Source: G963674685 sp963674685
Lineage (GTDB): Bacteria > Lernaellota > Lernaellaia > JACKCT01
Direction of reading: 5' to 3'
DNA: 64,000 nucleotides
Assembly (NCBI GenBank): GCA_963674685.2
Contig: CAXXWT010000007.1
Span: 1 to 64,000, forward strand
Positions 45,232-54,399 of this stretch are shown one piece after another. Numbering within the stretch: the first letter of the stretch is position 1; the number at the start of each line of letters is the position of its first letter. The notes beneath the pieces were generated by a model. It did not search any database and was not told the origin of the DNA. It was given only the letters and a program-made list of their open reading frames with translations. The position numbers and the translations under genes are program-made.

Positions 45232-45261
45232 CTAGAATCATATTCTAGAATACTATTCTAG
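45232..45261 (+). promoter_or_regulatory. Two overlapping TetR operators
   Basis: CTAGAATCATATTCTAG at 45232-45248 and CTAGAATACTATTCTAG at 45245-45261 are 17-bp palindromes with 3-base centres, sharing CTAG. The last base is one position before the start codon. Symmetric placement next to a TetR-type gene indicates autorepression and control of the operon behind it. Confidence 0.75.
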
Positions 45262-45262
45262 T

Positions 45263-45871
45263 ATGGTTATGATGGAATTATCGAGACAACAAAGAACGGA
45301 AAATCGAAAACGACAGATTCTAATGGCCGCCCTGCGGTGTTTTAACGAGCTCGGCTATACGGAAACGCCCGTGTCGCTTATCCGCAAGAAGTCCGGCGCC
45401 AGCACCGGGAGCATCTATCACCACTTCAAAAACAAAGAGCGTCTGGCCGCGACGCTGTATATCGAGGGAATCCTGGATTACCAGAAAGGGTATCTGAAAC
45501 ACCTTTCGGCCTGCCAGAACGCCAAAGCGGGCATTTTCGCCATCGTGCGTTATCACCTGTCCTGGGTAACCGAAAATCCCGAATGGGCGATTTATCTGAA
45601 CCGGATGCGGCACGCGGAGTTCATGGCGGCAAGCGGCGAGCAGTTGAACAAGGCCAACGCGGATTTCATCCATGAAATCGGGGCCTGGTTTCGCGGGCAT
45701 ATCAAAGCGGGAAAAATCAGAAAACTGCCCGTGGAAATCTACGCGGCGCTTCTCATGGGGCCGCTGCAGGAATACACGCGCACGTGGCTTCGGGGAGATT
45801 CGGCTTTGAATCACGGGGATGCGGCGGCGTATCTGGCCGAAGCGGCATGGTCGAGCCTCAAACAATCTTAA
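45263..45871 (+). CDS. TetR/AcrR-family transcriptional regulator
   Basis: 202 residues. N-terminal helix-turn-helix: RKRQILMAALRCFNELGYTETPVSLIRKKSGASTGSIYHHFKNKERLAATLY. The C-terminal ligand domain (YHLSWVTENPEWAIYLNRMRHAEF) is specific. The gene starts immediately after two overlapping operators, so it probably represses itself and the following genes: it is 19 bases from the NTF2-like gene. Ligand unknown. Start ATG at 45263 or at ATG 45269/45272 is possible. Confidence 0.9.
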   Translation: MVMMELSRQQRTENRKRQILMAALRCFNELGYTETPVSLIRKKSGASTGSIYHHFKNKERLAATLYIEGILDYQKGYLKHLSACQNAKAGIFAIVRYHLSWVTENPEWAIYLNRMRHAEFMAASGEQLNKANADFIHEIGAWFRGHIKAGKIRKLPVEIYAALLMGPLQEYTRTWLRGDSALNHGDAAAYLAEAAWSSLKQS

Positions 45872-45890
45872 ACAACTTGGGGGAGTTGTC

Positions 45891-46334
45891 ATGACGGATG
45901 CGGATATTCAAAAAATGATCGACGAGTTTTTGCAGGCCTGGAACTCGCGGGATGTGGACATGGTGGCGTCGTGCTACTCGGAAAATCTTGTCTATCGCGA
46001 TCCCAATACGCGCGGGGAAATCACGGATCAGCCGTCCTTTCGCCGATATTTGAAAAAGCTGCTTTCGAGCTGGGAAATGACCTGGCATGAAAAAGAAGCC
46101 TTCAGGGCTCAAAAGCCCGGCGCCTGGACCTTTTTGTGGCGGGCCGATATCCGCAAGCCCGGCGGCGACGTTAAGGTCGTCGTCAACGGCATGGACCTCG
46201 TGGTTATCGAAAACGGCCTGATCGCGCGCAATGAAGTCTATTTCGACCGACTGGCGCTGGCGCCGCTTTTCGTCGGAAAAACGGAGGCGAAAGACGAGGG
46301 AATTTCGGATTTTCTCAAGCTCATGGACGGCTGA
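45891..46334 (+). CDS. NTF2-like (SnoaL-type) protein, second copy
   Basis: 147 residues. Shares MIDEFLQAWNSRDVDMVASCYSENLVYRDPNTRG and ENGLIARNEVYFDRL with the protein at 2.8 kb but has an extra C-terminal tail (GISDFLKLMDG). It starts at ATG 45891 with GGGGGAG upstream, rather than at the longer open frame. Being cotranscribed with a TetR gene, its small-molecule ligand could be that of the regulator. No catalytic residues can be assigned. Confidence 0.82.
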   Translation: MTDADIQKMIDEFLQAWNSRDVDMVASCYSENLVYRDPNTRGEITDQPSFRRYLKKLLSSWEMTWHEKEAFRAQKPGAWTFLWRADIRKPGGDVKVVVNGMDLVVIENGLIARNEVYFDRLALAPLFVGKTEAKDEGISDFLKLMDG

Positions 46335-46373
46335 TAAAACTCGCTTCTAACTTCCCGATTGAAGAGGTCGTCA

Positions 46374-46889
46374 ATGGCGCTCATAAAAGAATATCAAAAC
46401 GGTAATGCCGCCAGGATGGTCAGAAATTCGGTCGAACGGATGAAGGCGGGATCATGCCCGACTCCCGAAAACGAATTCGGGAAATTCCTGCTGCCGTTCG
46501 TTAAAAACCTATCTCCGGCGATTATTAATAATACGCAGATCAAAAAACTGATCGATGAAGCCCGCGTATGCGCCATGGGCTTCCGGGTCTGTCAATGCGA
46601 ATATCCCAACGCTCCCAAAACCATGGCGATATTCCTGGATGATCTGGCCGAAGGGATGTTGGAATCGGGATTAGCGGTAATCGTTTCTAAAGAACAGGCG
46701 AAAAAAACCATTATCGAATGCCCGGGTAATCCGGTAATTACATCGAAGGTGGACGGAGCATACCGCGAAATTTGCAGGACTTACGCGCCCAACTGCCTTT
46801 ACTGGAATATGGAAAAGCTCGGCGCCCGCTGCCTGATACGATCCAAAGACTTCGATTCCTTAAATAAAAATACGGACCCAAGGGAGTGA
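46374..46889 (+). CDS. Cys-rich protein of unknown family
   Basis: 171 residues with GAAGAGG upstream of the ATG at 46374 (a TTG at 46359 is inside that site). Striking Cys cluster: ARVCAMGFRVCQCEYPNAPK, then ECPGNP, EICRTYAPNCLYW and GARCLI. The clustering of Cys suggests a metal (Fe-S or zinc) site or disulfides. No membrane segment. It is 39 bases downstream of the NTF2-like stop and 3 bases upstream of the next gene, hence same operon. I do not recognise the family. Confidence 0.7.
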   Translation: MALIKEYQNGNAARMVRNSVERMKAGSCPTPENEFGKFLLPFVKNLSPAIINNTQIKKLIDEARVCAMGFRVCQCEYPNAPKTMAIFLDDLAEGMLESGLAVIVSKEQAKKTIIECPGNPVITSKVDGAYREICRTYAPNCLYWNMEKLGARCLIRSKDFDSLNKNTDPRE

Positions 46890-46892
46890 ACA

Positions 46893-47417
46893 TTGGAAAA
46901 TACGAACATTGAAATCACCAAAAACCAACTGCGAAACCTTCTGACCAAAGGCTGGATGACGCACGACGCCATGTGGTTCGTCAGTTGCCTGCAGGAAGTA
47001 GGGATCGAAAAGACCAATAATTTGAATCTGTCGGCAATCTCGTTGATGGGCGCGATAGAAACCGGACGCATGCTCAAGGCTCTGGGCATGGAAAACGAGA
47101 CCTTCGGCTCGTTTGAAAAATTCCATCGGTTTTTCGACGGCGCCGCGCAGTTCGTTATCCCGGAATGGATGGATTGTGAATTTTCTTATCCCGGTGAAAA
47201 CGTTCTGGCCTGGCGGTGGAACAAGTGCTTCGCCCACGAGGGCGTATGCAAGCTGGGCCTGATCGATCAATACCGGTGCGGTGTGATGCACCGGATCGAA
47301 ACCTGGCTCAAGGCCCTTAATCTGAAATATGAAATGCGTCCGCGAATCAAAGGATGCCTGATGCATGAAACCGGTTCATGCCGGGGTGAGTTTCATTTCC
47401 AGTTCGATAGTGATTAG
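46893..47417 (+). CDS. DUF6125-like protein
   Basis: 174 residues. Resembles the DUF6125 group: WMTHDAMWFVSCLQEVGIEKTNNLN near the start, then an AWRWNKCFAHEGVCKLGLIDQYRCGVMHRIETWL block with conserved Cys, and a C-terminal GCLMHETGSCRGEFHF. TTG start with GGGAG just upstream. Conserved Trp/His/Cys suggest cofactor or metal binding. Function unknown. Last gene of the TetR-headed operon by spacing. Confidence 0.65.
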   Translation: MENTNIEITKNQLRNLLTKGWMTHDAMWFVSCLQEVGIEKTNNLNLSAISLMGAIETGRMLKALGMENETFGSFEKFHRFFDGAAQFVIPEWMDCEFSYPGENVLAWRWNKCFAHEGVCKLGLIDQYRCGVMHRIETWLKALNLKYEMRPRIKGCLMHETGSCRGEFHFQFDSD

Positions 47418-47571
47418 ATTTTTACTCACCATCCTCAACTGCCACCTCACGACATATCATACCATTTGCCAAGACCGGTGATTTTCGCTACTGCCGGTTT
47501 GTTTTTTCCAGGTGAATCTGATAATGAAGGCCCCTTGGCGCAAAGCAGCGTTTTTTAGGGAAAAAGAGGCC

Positions 47572-49242
47572 ATGAAAAAACATTTCGCGATTGCCGCGGC
47601 CGCGGCGCTGATACTCATCTTTTCAGCCGGCGTCCTTCACGCTGAAAAATTGTCGGGGGATTATGAAATCCGGCAAAACGGCCAACTTATCGGCGCCGAA
47701 AAGTGGACCATTGAATTTTCCAAGGACGGTTCCTACGTTTCGGAATCCATGGGCTCGACCAAGCAGACCGATGGCGACAACCGGATACAAATTGACGATT
47801 CGACGCAGCTTCGGGCCGGCCTTTCCGGAACTTTTGACAGCTATGAGCGCGAAGTCAGCGTCGGCGGTTTGCCGCGCCGCCTGTCCCTTGAGTTCAGCGG
47901 AGTAAAATTTATCAGCCGCTTTCACTCGGGACAAAGCATCGTCGAGCGTAATATGGCGGCCCCGGGCGAATCCACGACCGTGGATTCGGGCGTCTTTCAC
48001 CACTACAACATCCTGCTCCATTACGCCCGCGTTCACCGGGGATTTTCCAAACCCATTCCGGTGATTATACCCAGCGAACAAAGCAAAACGACGGCCTACG
48101 TGGATGATAGAGGCGAAGATTCGATCAACATCGGCGGGAAAAGATACAGGGCGCATCGTTACTTCATCGACATGGGGCTTTTCGGCGTGCAGGCCTGGGC
48201 GGACGAAAAGGACCGTTTGATTAAAATCCACATCCCGACGACGGGATTCAGCGTGATTCTAGCCGGATATCGCGGGCAGGCGGCCGCCGCGCCGAAAACC
48301 GATCCCGCCCCGCGCTGGGCGGTGGAAAAAACCGAGGCGACCTTTCCCGCGCCGGCGACCATCGAGGGCGTCAAGGAATTCAAACTCAACGCCGTGATCC
48401 GCCGTCCCATGAACCAGACCGGCAAACTGCCCGCCGTAATTTTCATTAACGACACGGGTCCCCAGGACGCCGAAGGCGTCGATCCGGTCACGGGCCTGAA
48501 CACGCTGACCGGAGAGTTTTGTGACGCTTTGGCGTCTTCGGGCTACATCGTCGTATCCTGGGACGACCGGGGAATCGGAAAATCCGAGGGCGACATGGCC
48601 GCCGCATCCCTGGATATCCTGGAAAAAGACGCCCTGGCCGCGCTGGATCATATCAAGCTCTTCCCCGGCGCCGACGGCAAACGAATCGCCCTCGCGGGAC
48701 TCGGAGAAGGCGCCGGCATCGCCTTGCGCGCGGCGGCGAAAAGACCCGAGGTCAAGGCCGTCGTCGCCCTCTCGCCTTCGCCGATCAAACTCGCCGATCT
48801 GGCCAAGGAGCAACTACGGCGGCGCATGGAGGCCGACGGCGGCATGAGTTCCGAAAACATCGACGGGCACCCGGTGATGGTCGCGCTGAGGCAAGCCGCG
48901 GAAACGACCAAGGATTTCACCGTCATCGGCGGAAGGCCGGTCTACCTGGACGTATATCGCCAGTGGCTGAAGAATGATCCCGTCGCGGACTTGAAATCGG
49001 TCAAGGCGCCGCTGCTCCACGTCACCTGCGCCAACGACAACCAGATTTTCCCCGACCTGAACAAGGATTTCATCGGCGCGGGAAAACAAATGCACAACTA
49101 CAACCATAAAAACTTTAAAGACCTCGATCATTATCTTATAAAGGGCCGCGGAACCCTCGGAAGCTACTCCGATCCGGACCGCGTCATCGACGCCGAAGCC
49201 GTCGCGTACGTCGTCCGGTGGCTCGGAGAAAAACTGAAATAA
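47572..49242 (+). CDS. Secreted alpha/beta-hydrolase-like protein without nucleophile Ser
   Basis: About 556 residues: signal peptide (MKKHFAIAAAAALILIFSAGVLHA), an N-terminal beta-rich domain (residues 25-250, QNGQLIGAEKWTIEFS...), then an alpha/beta-hydrolase fold (PAVIFINDTGPQDAEGVDP, SGYIVVSWDDRGIGKSEGD). The nucleophile elbow, normally GxSxG, reads GLGEG with Gly378 in place of Ser; the acid/His end (VTCANDNQIFPDLN, KDLDHYLI) remains. It may thus be a binding or pseudo-enzyme. Start 47572 follows AAAGAGG. Alternative starts upstream have no signal-peptide support. Confidence 0.78.
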   Translation: MKKHFAIAAAAALILIFSAGVLHAEKLSGDYEIRQNGQLIGAEKWTIEFSKDGSYVSESMGSTKQTDGDNRIQIDDSTQLRAGLSGTFDSYEREVSVGGLPRRLSLEFSGVKFISRFHSGQSIVERNMAAPGESTTVDSGVFHHYNILLHYARVHRGFSKPIPVIIPSEQSKTTAYVDDRGEDSINIGGKRYRAHRYFIDMGLFGVQAWADEKDRLIKIHIPTTGFSVILAGYRGQAAAAPKTDPAPRWAVEKTEATFPAPATIEGVKEFKLNAVIRRPMNQTGKLPAVIFINDTGPQDAEGVDPVTGLNTLTGEFCDALASSGYIVVSWDDRGIGKSEGDMAAASLDILEKDALAALDHIKLFPGADGKRIALAGLGEGAGIALRAAAKRPEVKAVVALSPSPIKLADLAKEQLRRRMEADGGMSSENIDGHPVMVALRQAAETTKDFTVIGGRPVYLDVYRQWLKNDPVADLKSVKAPLLHVTCANDNQIFPDLNKDFIGAGKQMHNYNHKNFKDLDHYLIKGRGTLGSYSDPDRVIDAEAVAYVVRWLGEKLK

Positions 49243-49306
49243 GCTCTTGCATTGAAAACGCCGGGCGGCGTGCGCCGCTCCAATTAAGACAATAGGATAA
49301 AAACAC

Positions 49307-50392
49307 ATGCCATTACGTCAAATGCCCATCGAGCACCTGCAGGACGGGCAGTACTGCGACTCGGTTTACCTGGTTCGCCGCAAACAGATCGCCACCACGA
49401 AGGCCGGAAAATCCTATATGAACCTGACTCTTTCCGACAAAACCGGCGAGGTCGGAGCGCGAATTTTTTCCAACGTGGAAGTGTATTCCGGGGCCTTTAT
49501 GGAAAACGATTTCATCTACGTGCAGGCCCGCGTGCAGATATACGACGGGCGGCTGCAAATGGTAATCGACGCCCTGGACAGGGTGTCGCCGGGAGAAATC
49601 AATCCCCAGGACTTTTTGCCCGCCTCCGAGCGCGACTCGGAAGATATGCTCCGGCACGTGCGCCGAATCCTTGAAAGCATCCAGGACGAAGACCTGCGCA
49701 AGCTTTGCCTGTCGGCGGTTTTTGAAAAGCCCTATGAGGATATGTGGAAAAAGGCTCCCGCGGGCAGGATGATTCATCACGCCTACCTGGGAGGCCTTCT
49801 GGAACACACGTTGTCGGTGCTGACGCTGCTGGACGGAATCGCCGCGCATTACGCGAACATCGACCGGGATATGCTTCTGGCCGGCGGCGTATTCCACGAC
49901 ATCGGCAAGCTTTTCGAGATGGAGTATGAGACCACCATTTCCTACAGCGACGAGGGAAAACTCATTCCCCACCTGATCTCCGGCGTCGAACTGGTCGAAA
50001 AGCTCGCGGCGCGGATCGAAAATTTCCCGGATGAAAAAAAGCTGCTTATAAAGCACATCATTTTGTCCCATCACGGCGTTTTGGAATTCGGCTCCCCCGT
50101 GGTGCCCGCCACGGTGGAAGCGGCCATCATTCATCACGTGGACAACCTGGACTCCAAGGTCGCCGCGTACCTCAATATGACCGAGAAAGCTCCGGCGGAC
50201 GCCCTGTGGTCCGACCGCAGTTACGCCCTGGGCACGGCGGTGCGAAGGAGCGCAGACGCCAAGGGAAGGCTTTACGCGTACCGGCTTCCCGGAGAGACGC
50301 CCGCGCAAGCCGCACCCGAAGAGGCGGCCGCCAAAAAAGCCGCCGGGGCGAAAAAAGCCGGCGCGCAAAACGATCTTTTCGGCGACAAGTAA
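49307..50392 (+). CDS. HD-domain 3'-5' exoribonuclease, YhaM-like
   Basis: 361 residues. OB-fold N-terminal domain (residues 10-105, SYMNLTLSDKTGEVGARIF, DGRLQMVIDALD), then an HD phosphohydrolase domain: HHAYLGGLLEHTLSV, VFHDIGKL (HD), IILSHHGVLEFGSP, IIHHVDNLDSK. This domain order matches YhaM/CBF1-type RNases that trim RNA 3' ends. The C-terminus has an Ala/Lys-rich tail. TAA overlaps the next ATG (TAATG). Nuclease specificity not tested here. Confidence 0.88.
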   Translation: MPLRQMPIEHLQDGQYCDSVYLVRRKQIATTKAGKSYMNLTLSDKTGEVGARIFSNVEVYSGAFMENDFIYVQARVQIYDGRLQMVIDALDRVSPGEINPQDFLPASERDSEDMLRHVRRILESIQDEDLRKLCLSAVFEKPYEDMWKKAPAGRMIHHAYLGGLLEHTLSVLTLLDGIAAHYANIDRDMLLAGGVFHDIGKLFEMEYETTISYSDEGKLIPHLISGVELVEKLAARIENFPDEKKLLIKHIILSHHGVLEFGSPVVPATVEAAIIHHVDNLDSKVAAYLNMTEKAPADALWSDRSYALGTAVRRSADAKGRLYAYRLPGETPAQAAPEEAAAKKAAGAKKAGAQNDLFGDK

Positions 50393-51099
50393 TGCCCGCG
50401 GCGATCTTCGACGTGGACCGCACGCTGCTCGACGGGATGAGCGGGGCGCTGTTCACGGGCTGGCTGTGGCGCAACGGGCATCTTACGACATACACCAAAC
50501 TCCGCGTTTCCAAATCCTTCGCTTTATACCGCTCGGGCATAAAGCCGGTGGAGGAGTTGATCGGCATCGGCGTCACGTGCCTGGCGGGCATGTCCGCCAC
50601 GCGGGTCGATGAACTGGCCAAGCAATGCGTGGATGAGGCGCTGTCCCCGCTGCTTTTTTCGGAAGCTTTGGAAAAAATCGCAGAGCATAACAAGGCCGGG
50701 GATTTCACCATATTGGCGTCGGGCTCGGCGCAGCCCCTGATCGAGGCTTTGGCCGCCAAAATCGGCGCCGCCGCGGGGATCGGCAGTTCGGCGCAAATCG
50801 ACGCCAATGGAATATACCTGCGCAAAGTCAAACCGCCGTTTTGTTATATGGACGGAAAGCTTGCGTTGGTGGAAAGACTTTTGCGCGAAAAGGATTTGCA
50901 TCTCCAAGACGCCTGGCTCTACACGGACAACGGACCCGACCTGCCTTTGTGCGAGCGCGTCGCCAAACCCCACGCCGTCAATCCCGATGATTTCCTGAAA
51001 CAAAAAGCCGCAAAAAATAACTGGCCCGTCCTGACCTGGGAAACGCGGCAGAATCCCGGCGAACGATATACGGGAACATCCTGGCCCATAAAAAGCTGA
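50392..51099 (+). CDS. HAD-superfamily hydrolase (SerB/IB type)
   Basis: 235 residues. HAD motif I AIFDVDRTLLDG, motif II ILASGSAQPLIE, conserved Lys in PPFCYMDGKL and motif IV YTDNGPDLPLCERV; the IB subfamily cap inserted after motif I. Such proteins dephosphorylate small molecules (phosphoserine, lysophospholipid phosphates). The ATG at 50392 overlaps the upstream stop by one base, so it is coupled to the YhaM-like gene. Confidence 0.87.
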   Translation: MPAAIFDVDRTLLDGMSGALFTGWLWRNGHLTTYTKLRVSKSFALYRSGIKPVEELIGIGVTCLAGMSATRVDELAKQCVDEALSPLLFSEALEKIAEHNKAGDFTILASGSAQPLIEALAAKIGAAAGIGSSAQIDANGIYLRKVKPPFCYMDGKLALVERLLREKDLHLQDAWLYTDNGPDLPLCERVAKPHAVNPDDFLKQKAAKNNWPVLTWETRQNPGERYTGTSWPIKS

Positions 51100-51182
51100 T
51101 TTTGATAGTGGTGAGTGGAATAGCCGCTTGGAAAATATTCCGCGAGGTCGTTTTTGATTTTGCGATATCCACCCGCTTACTC

Positions 51183-51311
51183 ATTCGCCTTCGCTGACGC
51201 TTTTAGGCGAATCTGCCGTGCGCGGCTCTGTAGGAAGACGCACGTTGGCGGATCCTGACCCCGGAACAAGTTGCGGTTCCCTTCGACCATGCTCGGGACA
51301 GGAGGAACCGC
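51183..51311. repeat. Intergenic inverted repeats
   Basis: Two small hairpins in a gap of 244 bases. ATTCGCCT with AGGCGAAT at 51183-51212, and GCGGTTCC with GGAACCGC at 51273-51311 around CTTCGACCATGCTCGGGACA, a phrase resembling dispersed repeats in uncultured bacteria. No T-run, so not classical terminators. No gene seen. Confidence 0.4.
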
Positions 51312-51343
51312 TCTGAAACTTGCCACTTTCCCCTTGCTGCTGC

Positions 51344-52657
51344 TTAACTTCTTTTCTTGAATTTCAGTTTGATGGGGACGCCGGTGAAGTCGGCGGATTC
51401 GCGGATGGTGCGCGTGAGGAATCGACTGTAGCTGAAATGCACCGCGTCGGGGTAGTTGGTAAAGATGACGAAGGTGGGCGGACGCACGGCGCTTTGCGCG
51501 GTGTAGTAAAATTTCAGTTGGCGATTTTTGATGATGGGCGGGGTGTGCGAGGAGGTGGCGCGTTCGATAAGGCGGTTGAGCGGCCCCGTATCCAGGCGGC
51601 GATTGTGCGCGGCGGCCACACGTTCGATGAGGGGGAAAATCCTGTGGATTCCCTTGCCGGTTTTCGCCGAGATTTCCAGGCTCGGAATATAATTCAGATG
51701 ACGCAGACGAAAATCGATTTGTTCGGCGATATTTTTTTGCCACGCCCTGATGTCCTCGATCAAATCGATCTTGTTGAATAGCCAGATCACTGCCCGGCCC
51801 CGCTCGATGGCGTAACTCGTCACGCGCAACGTCTGGTCGGAAAATCCTTCCGTGGCGTCGACCAGGGCCAGGGCCACGTGGCACCGGTCCAGGGATTTGA
51901 GAGCCTTGATCACGCTGTATTTTTCCAGGCGGTACGTGACCTTGGCCTTGCGCCGGATTCCCGCGGTGTCGATGAGCAGATAGGGATTTCCCTCGTACTC
52001 GAACGGGATGTCGATGGCGTCGCGCGTGGTGCCGGGAATGTCGGAAACGATGAGCCTTTCAGAGCCGATGAGCCTGTTGATCAGAGAGCTTTTGCCCACG
52101 TTCGGTTTGCCGACCACGGCGATGCGCGTGCGCTGCGAATCCGAAAGATACTCGTCGTCTTCCACCTTGGGAAAATCCTCGACGACTTTTTCAAACAAGG
52201 CGGTTACGCCGTACTTTTCCCGCGCGGAAATAAAATAGAGCTCTTCCATTCCAAGAGCGTAAAACTCCACGGCCGCTTCTTCCTGCTTGGCGCTTTCCAC
52301 CTTGTTGGCGACGTAAAAGACCTTCTTGTCGGTCTTGCGCAGGCGCTCGGCGATGTCCTGGTCGTCGGGGGTCATGCCGCTGCGCGAATCGAGCAAAAAG
52401 ATAATGGCGTCGGCTTCTTCGATGGCGAATTCGACCGCCTCCACGACGCGCTCGATCAGCTCGTCTTCCACGTGCATGGCCATGCCGCCGGTGTCGACGA
52501 GGTCGAACTCGCGGCCGTCGAAACTCACGCGCGCGTAATGCAGATCCCGCGTGACGCCGGGAATGTCGTCCACGAGGGCTTTTTTGGAGCCGGCGAGGCG
52601 GTTAAACAGCGTGCTTTTGCCCGTGTTGGGCCTTCCGACGATGGCGACCAGAGGCAT
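51344..52657 (-). CDS. der: GTPase Der (EngA)
   Basis: 437 residues, ribosome-assembly GTPase with two G domains: VGRPNTGKST (first P-loop) with DTGG, then VGKPNVGKSS (second P-loop), DTAGIRRKAKV and NKIDLIE, followed by a KH-like C-terminal domain ending in KLKFKKRS. Essential for 50S maturation in most bacteria. Starts at the ATG overlapping the Era stop (TGATG), so translation is coupled with era. Confidence 0.96.
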   Translation of the reverse strand: MPLVAIVGRPNTGKSTLFNRLAGSKKALVDDIPGVTRDLHYARVSFDGREFDLVDTGGMAMHVEDELIERVVEAVEFAIEEADAIIFLLDSRSGMTPDDQDIAERLRKTDKKVFYVANKVESAKQEEAAVEFYALGMEELYFISAREKYGVTALFEKVVEDFPKVEDDEYLSDSQRTRIAVVGKPNVGKSSLINRLIGSERLIVSDIPGTTRDAIDIPFEYEGNPYLLIDTAGIRRKAKVTYRLEKYSVIKALKSLDRCHVALALVDATEGFSDQTLRVTSYAIERGRAVIWLFNKIDLIEDIRAWQKNIAEQIDFRLRHLNYIPSLEISAKTGKGIHRIFPLIERVAAAHNRRLDTGPLNRLIERATSSHTPPIIKNRQLKFYYTAQSAVRPPTFVIFTNYPDAVHFSYSRFLTRTIRESADFTGVPIKLKFKKRS

Positions 52658-53577
52658 CAGGCATACCCCATATCTTTGAGATAGCGGTCATTATGTGTCC
52701 AGTTTTTCCGGACCTTGACGAAGAGTTTCAAAAAAACCTTCGTTTCGGTGAAAGCCTCGATATTTTTTCTGGCGGCCTGCCCTATTTCTTTTAAGCGCGA
52801 GCCTTTCGCTCCGATGATAATCCCCTTCTGGCTGTCTTTTTCCACGATGATGTCGGCTTCGATAAATAGCGTGGCGTTATCCGCGGAAGGTTCCTTATAG
52901 GTCTGCACGACGACCGCCGTGGAGTAGGGGAGTTCTTTTTCCGTCTGAAGAAAAACCTGCTCGCGAATCATCTCGGCGGCCAGAAAGCGCATATTGGCCG
53001 TACTGAGCTGGTCGTCGGGGAAATACGCCGGGCCGATAGGAACGGCCTTCAGTACCGCCTCCATCACGCGGTCCACGTTCGTTCCATGGTATGCGGAAAT
53101 GGAAAAAGCGTTTTGAAATTTTCCAAGCTCCATGAGTTCGGCCTGCCTGGGCATCAACGAATCGAGATTGGCGAGCTTGTCGATCTTGTTGAAAACCAGA
53201 AAAGACGGTGTTTCAAAACGGCCGATGCGCTGCGCCAGGATATTCTCCGCCTCGCGTTTCGGCTTGACGACATCGACGAGAAAAAGGATGAGATCCGCGT
53301 CGTCCAGCGCCCGAAAAACCTCTCGGTTCAGGCGTTCGTTGAGTTTGCTGGCGTTCTTGCAGACGCCGGGCGTGTCCAGAAAAACGATCTGCGCTTTTTG
53401 AGCGTTGTAGATGCCGGCGATCCGGTCCCGCGTGGTCTGGGGTTTGGGCGTGACGATGGCCAGCTTTTCCGACAGGACGCGATTGAGAAACGTGGATTTT
53501 CCCGCGTTGGGAAGTCCGACGATGGCGACGTAGCCGGAGCGGAAATCTCCGGCGGCTTGTTGGGTTTCAGGATTCAT
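52657..53577 (-). CDS. era: GTPase Era
   Basis: 306 residues. GTPase domain: VGLPNAGKST, DTPGVC, NKIDKL; then KH RNA-binding domain GIIIGAKGSRLKEIGQAARKNIE. Era binds the 16S rRNA 3' end during 30S assembly. The start ATG lies inside the rnc end (11-base overlap) and the stop overlaps der, a tight rnc-era-der operon. Confidence 0.96.
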   Translation of the reverse strand: MNPETQQAAGDFRSGYVAIVGLPNAGKSTFLNRVLSEKLAIVTPKPQTTRDRIAGIYNAQKAQIVFLDTPGVCKNASKLNERLNREVFRALDDADLILFLVDVVKPKREAENILAQRIGRFETPSFLVFNKIDKLANLDSLMPRQAELMELGKFQNAFSISAYHGTNVDRVMEAVLKAVPIGPAYFPDDQLSTANMRFLAAEMIREQVFLQTEKELPYSTAVVVQTYKEPSADNATLFIEADIIVEKDSQKGIIIGAKGSRLKEIGQAARKNIEAFTETKVFLKLFVKVRKNWTHNDRYLKDMGYA

Positions 53578-54316
53578 GGCTGTGGATGACGGGATTTTCC
53601 GTCGCGGGGTCTTCGCCTTGTAATTGAATGAAGGCGTCCTGGGCGGCGGATTGCTCGGCGTCTTTTTTGGTGCGCCCGGCGCCTTGGCCGTAAACCTTGC
53701 CGTCGATGATCATTTCGACGTGGAATTCCTTGGCGTGGTCCGGGCCGGTTTCGGAAACGATATTGTACGTGGGAGGATGCCCGAACATGGCCTGCGTCAG
53801 TTCCTGAAGCCGGGTTTTATAATCGAATACGAGAATCTTGGCATGGTCGCCGTTGAACAGATCGGCGAACTGTATTTTGACGAACTCCAGCGCCCGGTCG
53901 AAACCGTGCTCCATATAGATGGCGCCGATGACAGACTCGAAAACATCCGCCAGGATGCTGTCTTTGTCCCGTCCGTTGGTCTGCTGTTCGCCGTGGGACA
54001 GGCGGATGTAGGATCCCAGGTCCAGCTTCCGGGCCAGGCGCGCCAGAGATACGCGGTTGACCGCCGAGGCGCGGATTTTCGACAGATCGCCCGCGTCGAG
54101 ATCATGGTAACGGTCCATCAGCAGATGAGACATGGCCAGATCCAGAACCGCGTCGCCCAAAAATTCCAGCCGCTCGTAATCCTGCGCGTTCTCGTCGGGA
54201 TGTTCATGCAGAAAGGACCGGTGGGTGACGGCTTTCAGCAGCAGCCCGGGATCGGAAAAGTCCAGATCCAGACCGGCGCATAATTCTTCAGGATTTTTCT
54301 TGAAATTTTCATCCAA
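53567..54316 (-). CDS. rnc: Ribonuclease III
   Basis: 249 residues. Catalytic motif ERLEFLGDAVLDLAMS, DILADVFESVIGAIYMEHG, and a C-terminal dsRNA-binding domain (DYKTRLQELTQAMFGHPPTYN... DAEQSAAQDAFIQ). Processes rRNA precursors and structured RNAs. Overlaps the era start. First gene of the operon; upstream gap of 83 bases to the lipoprotein gene that ends at 54400. Confidence 0.95.
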   Translation of the reverse strand: MDENFKKNPEELCAGLDLDFSDPGLLLKAVTHRSFLHEHPDENAQDYERLEFLGDAVLDLAMSHLLMDRYHDLDAGDLSKIRASAVNRVSLARLARKLDLGSYIRLSHGEQQTNGRDKDSILADVFESVIGAIYMEHGFDRALEFVKIQFADLFNGDHAKILVFDYKTRLQELTQAMFGHPPTYNIVSETGPDHAKEFHVEMIIDGKVYGQGAGRTKKDAEQSAAQDAFIQLQGEDPATENPVIHSHES

Positions 54317-54399
54317 AACATAAGGTCCCGGCTAAATTTTCCGCGGCATCAATGACATGAAAATCGGATCATTGTCAACGACCGGGATCGCGCCGGGCA

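Noticed and set aside
51177..51884. 235-codon minus frame around the start of the intergenic repeats
   Set aside because: It overlaps der out of frame; its composition is that of a shadow.
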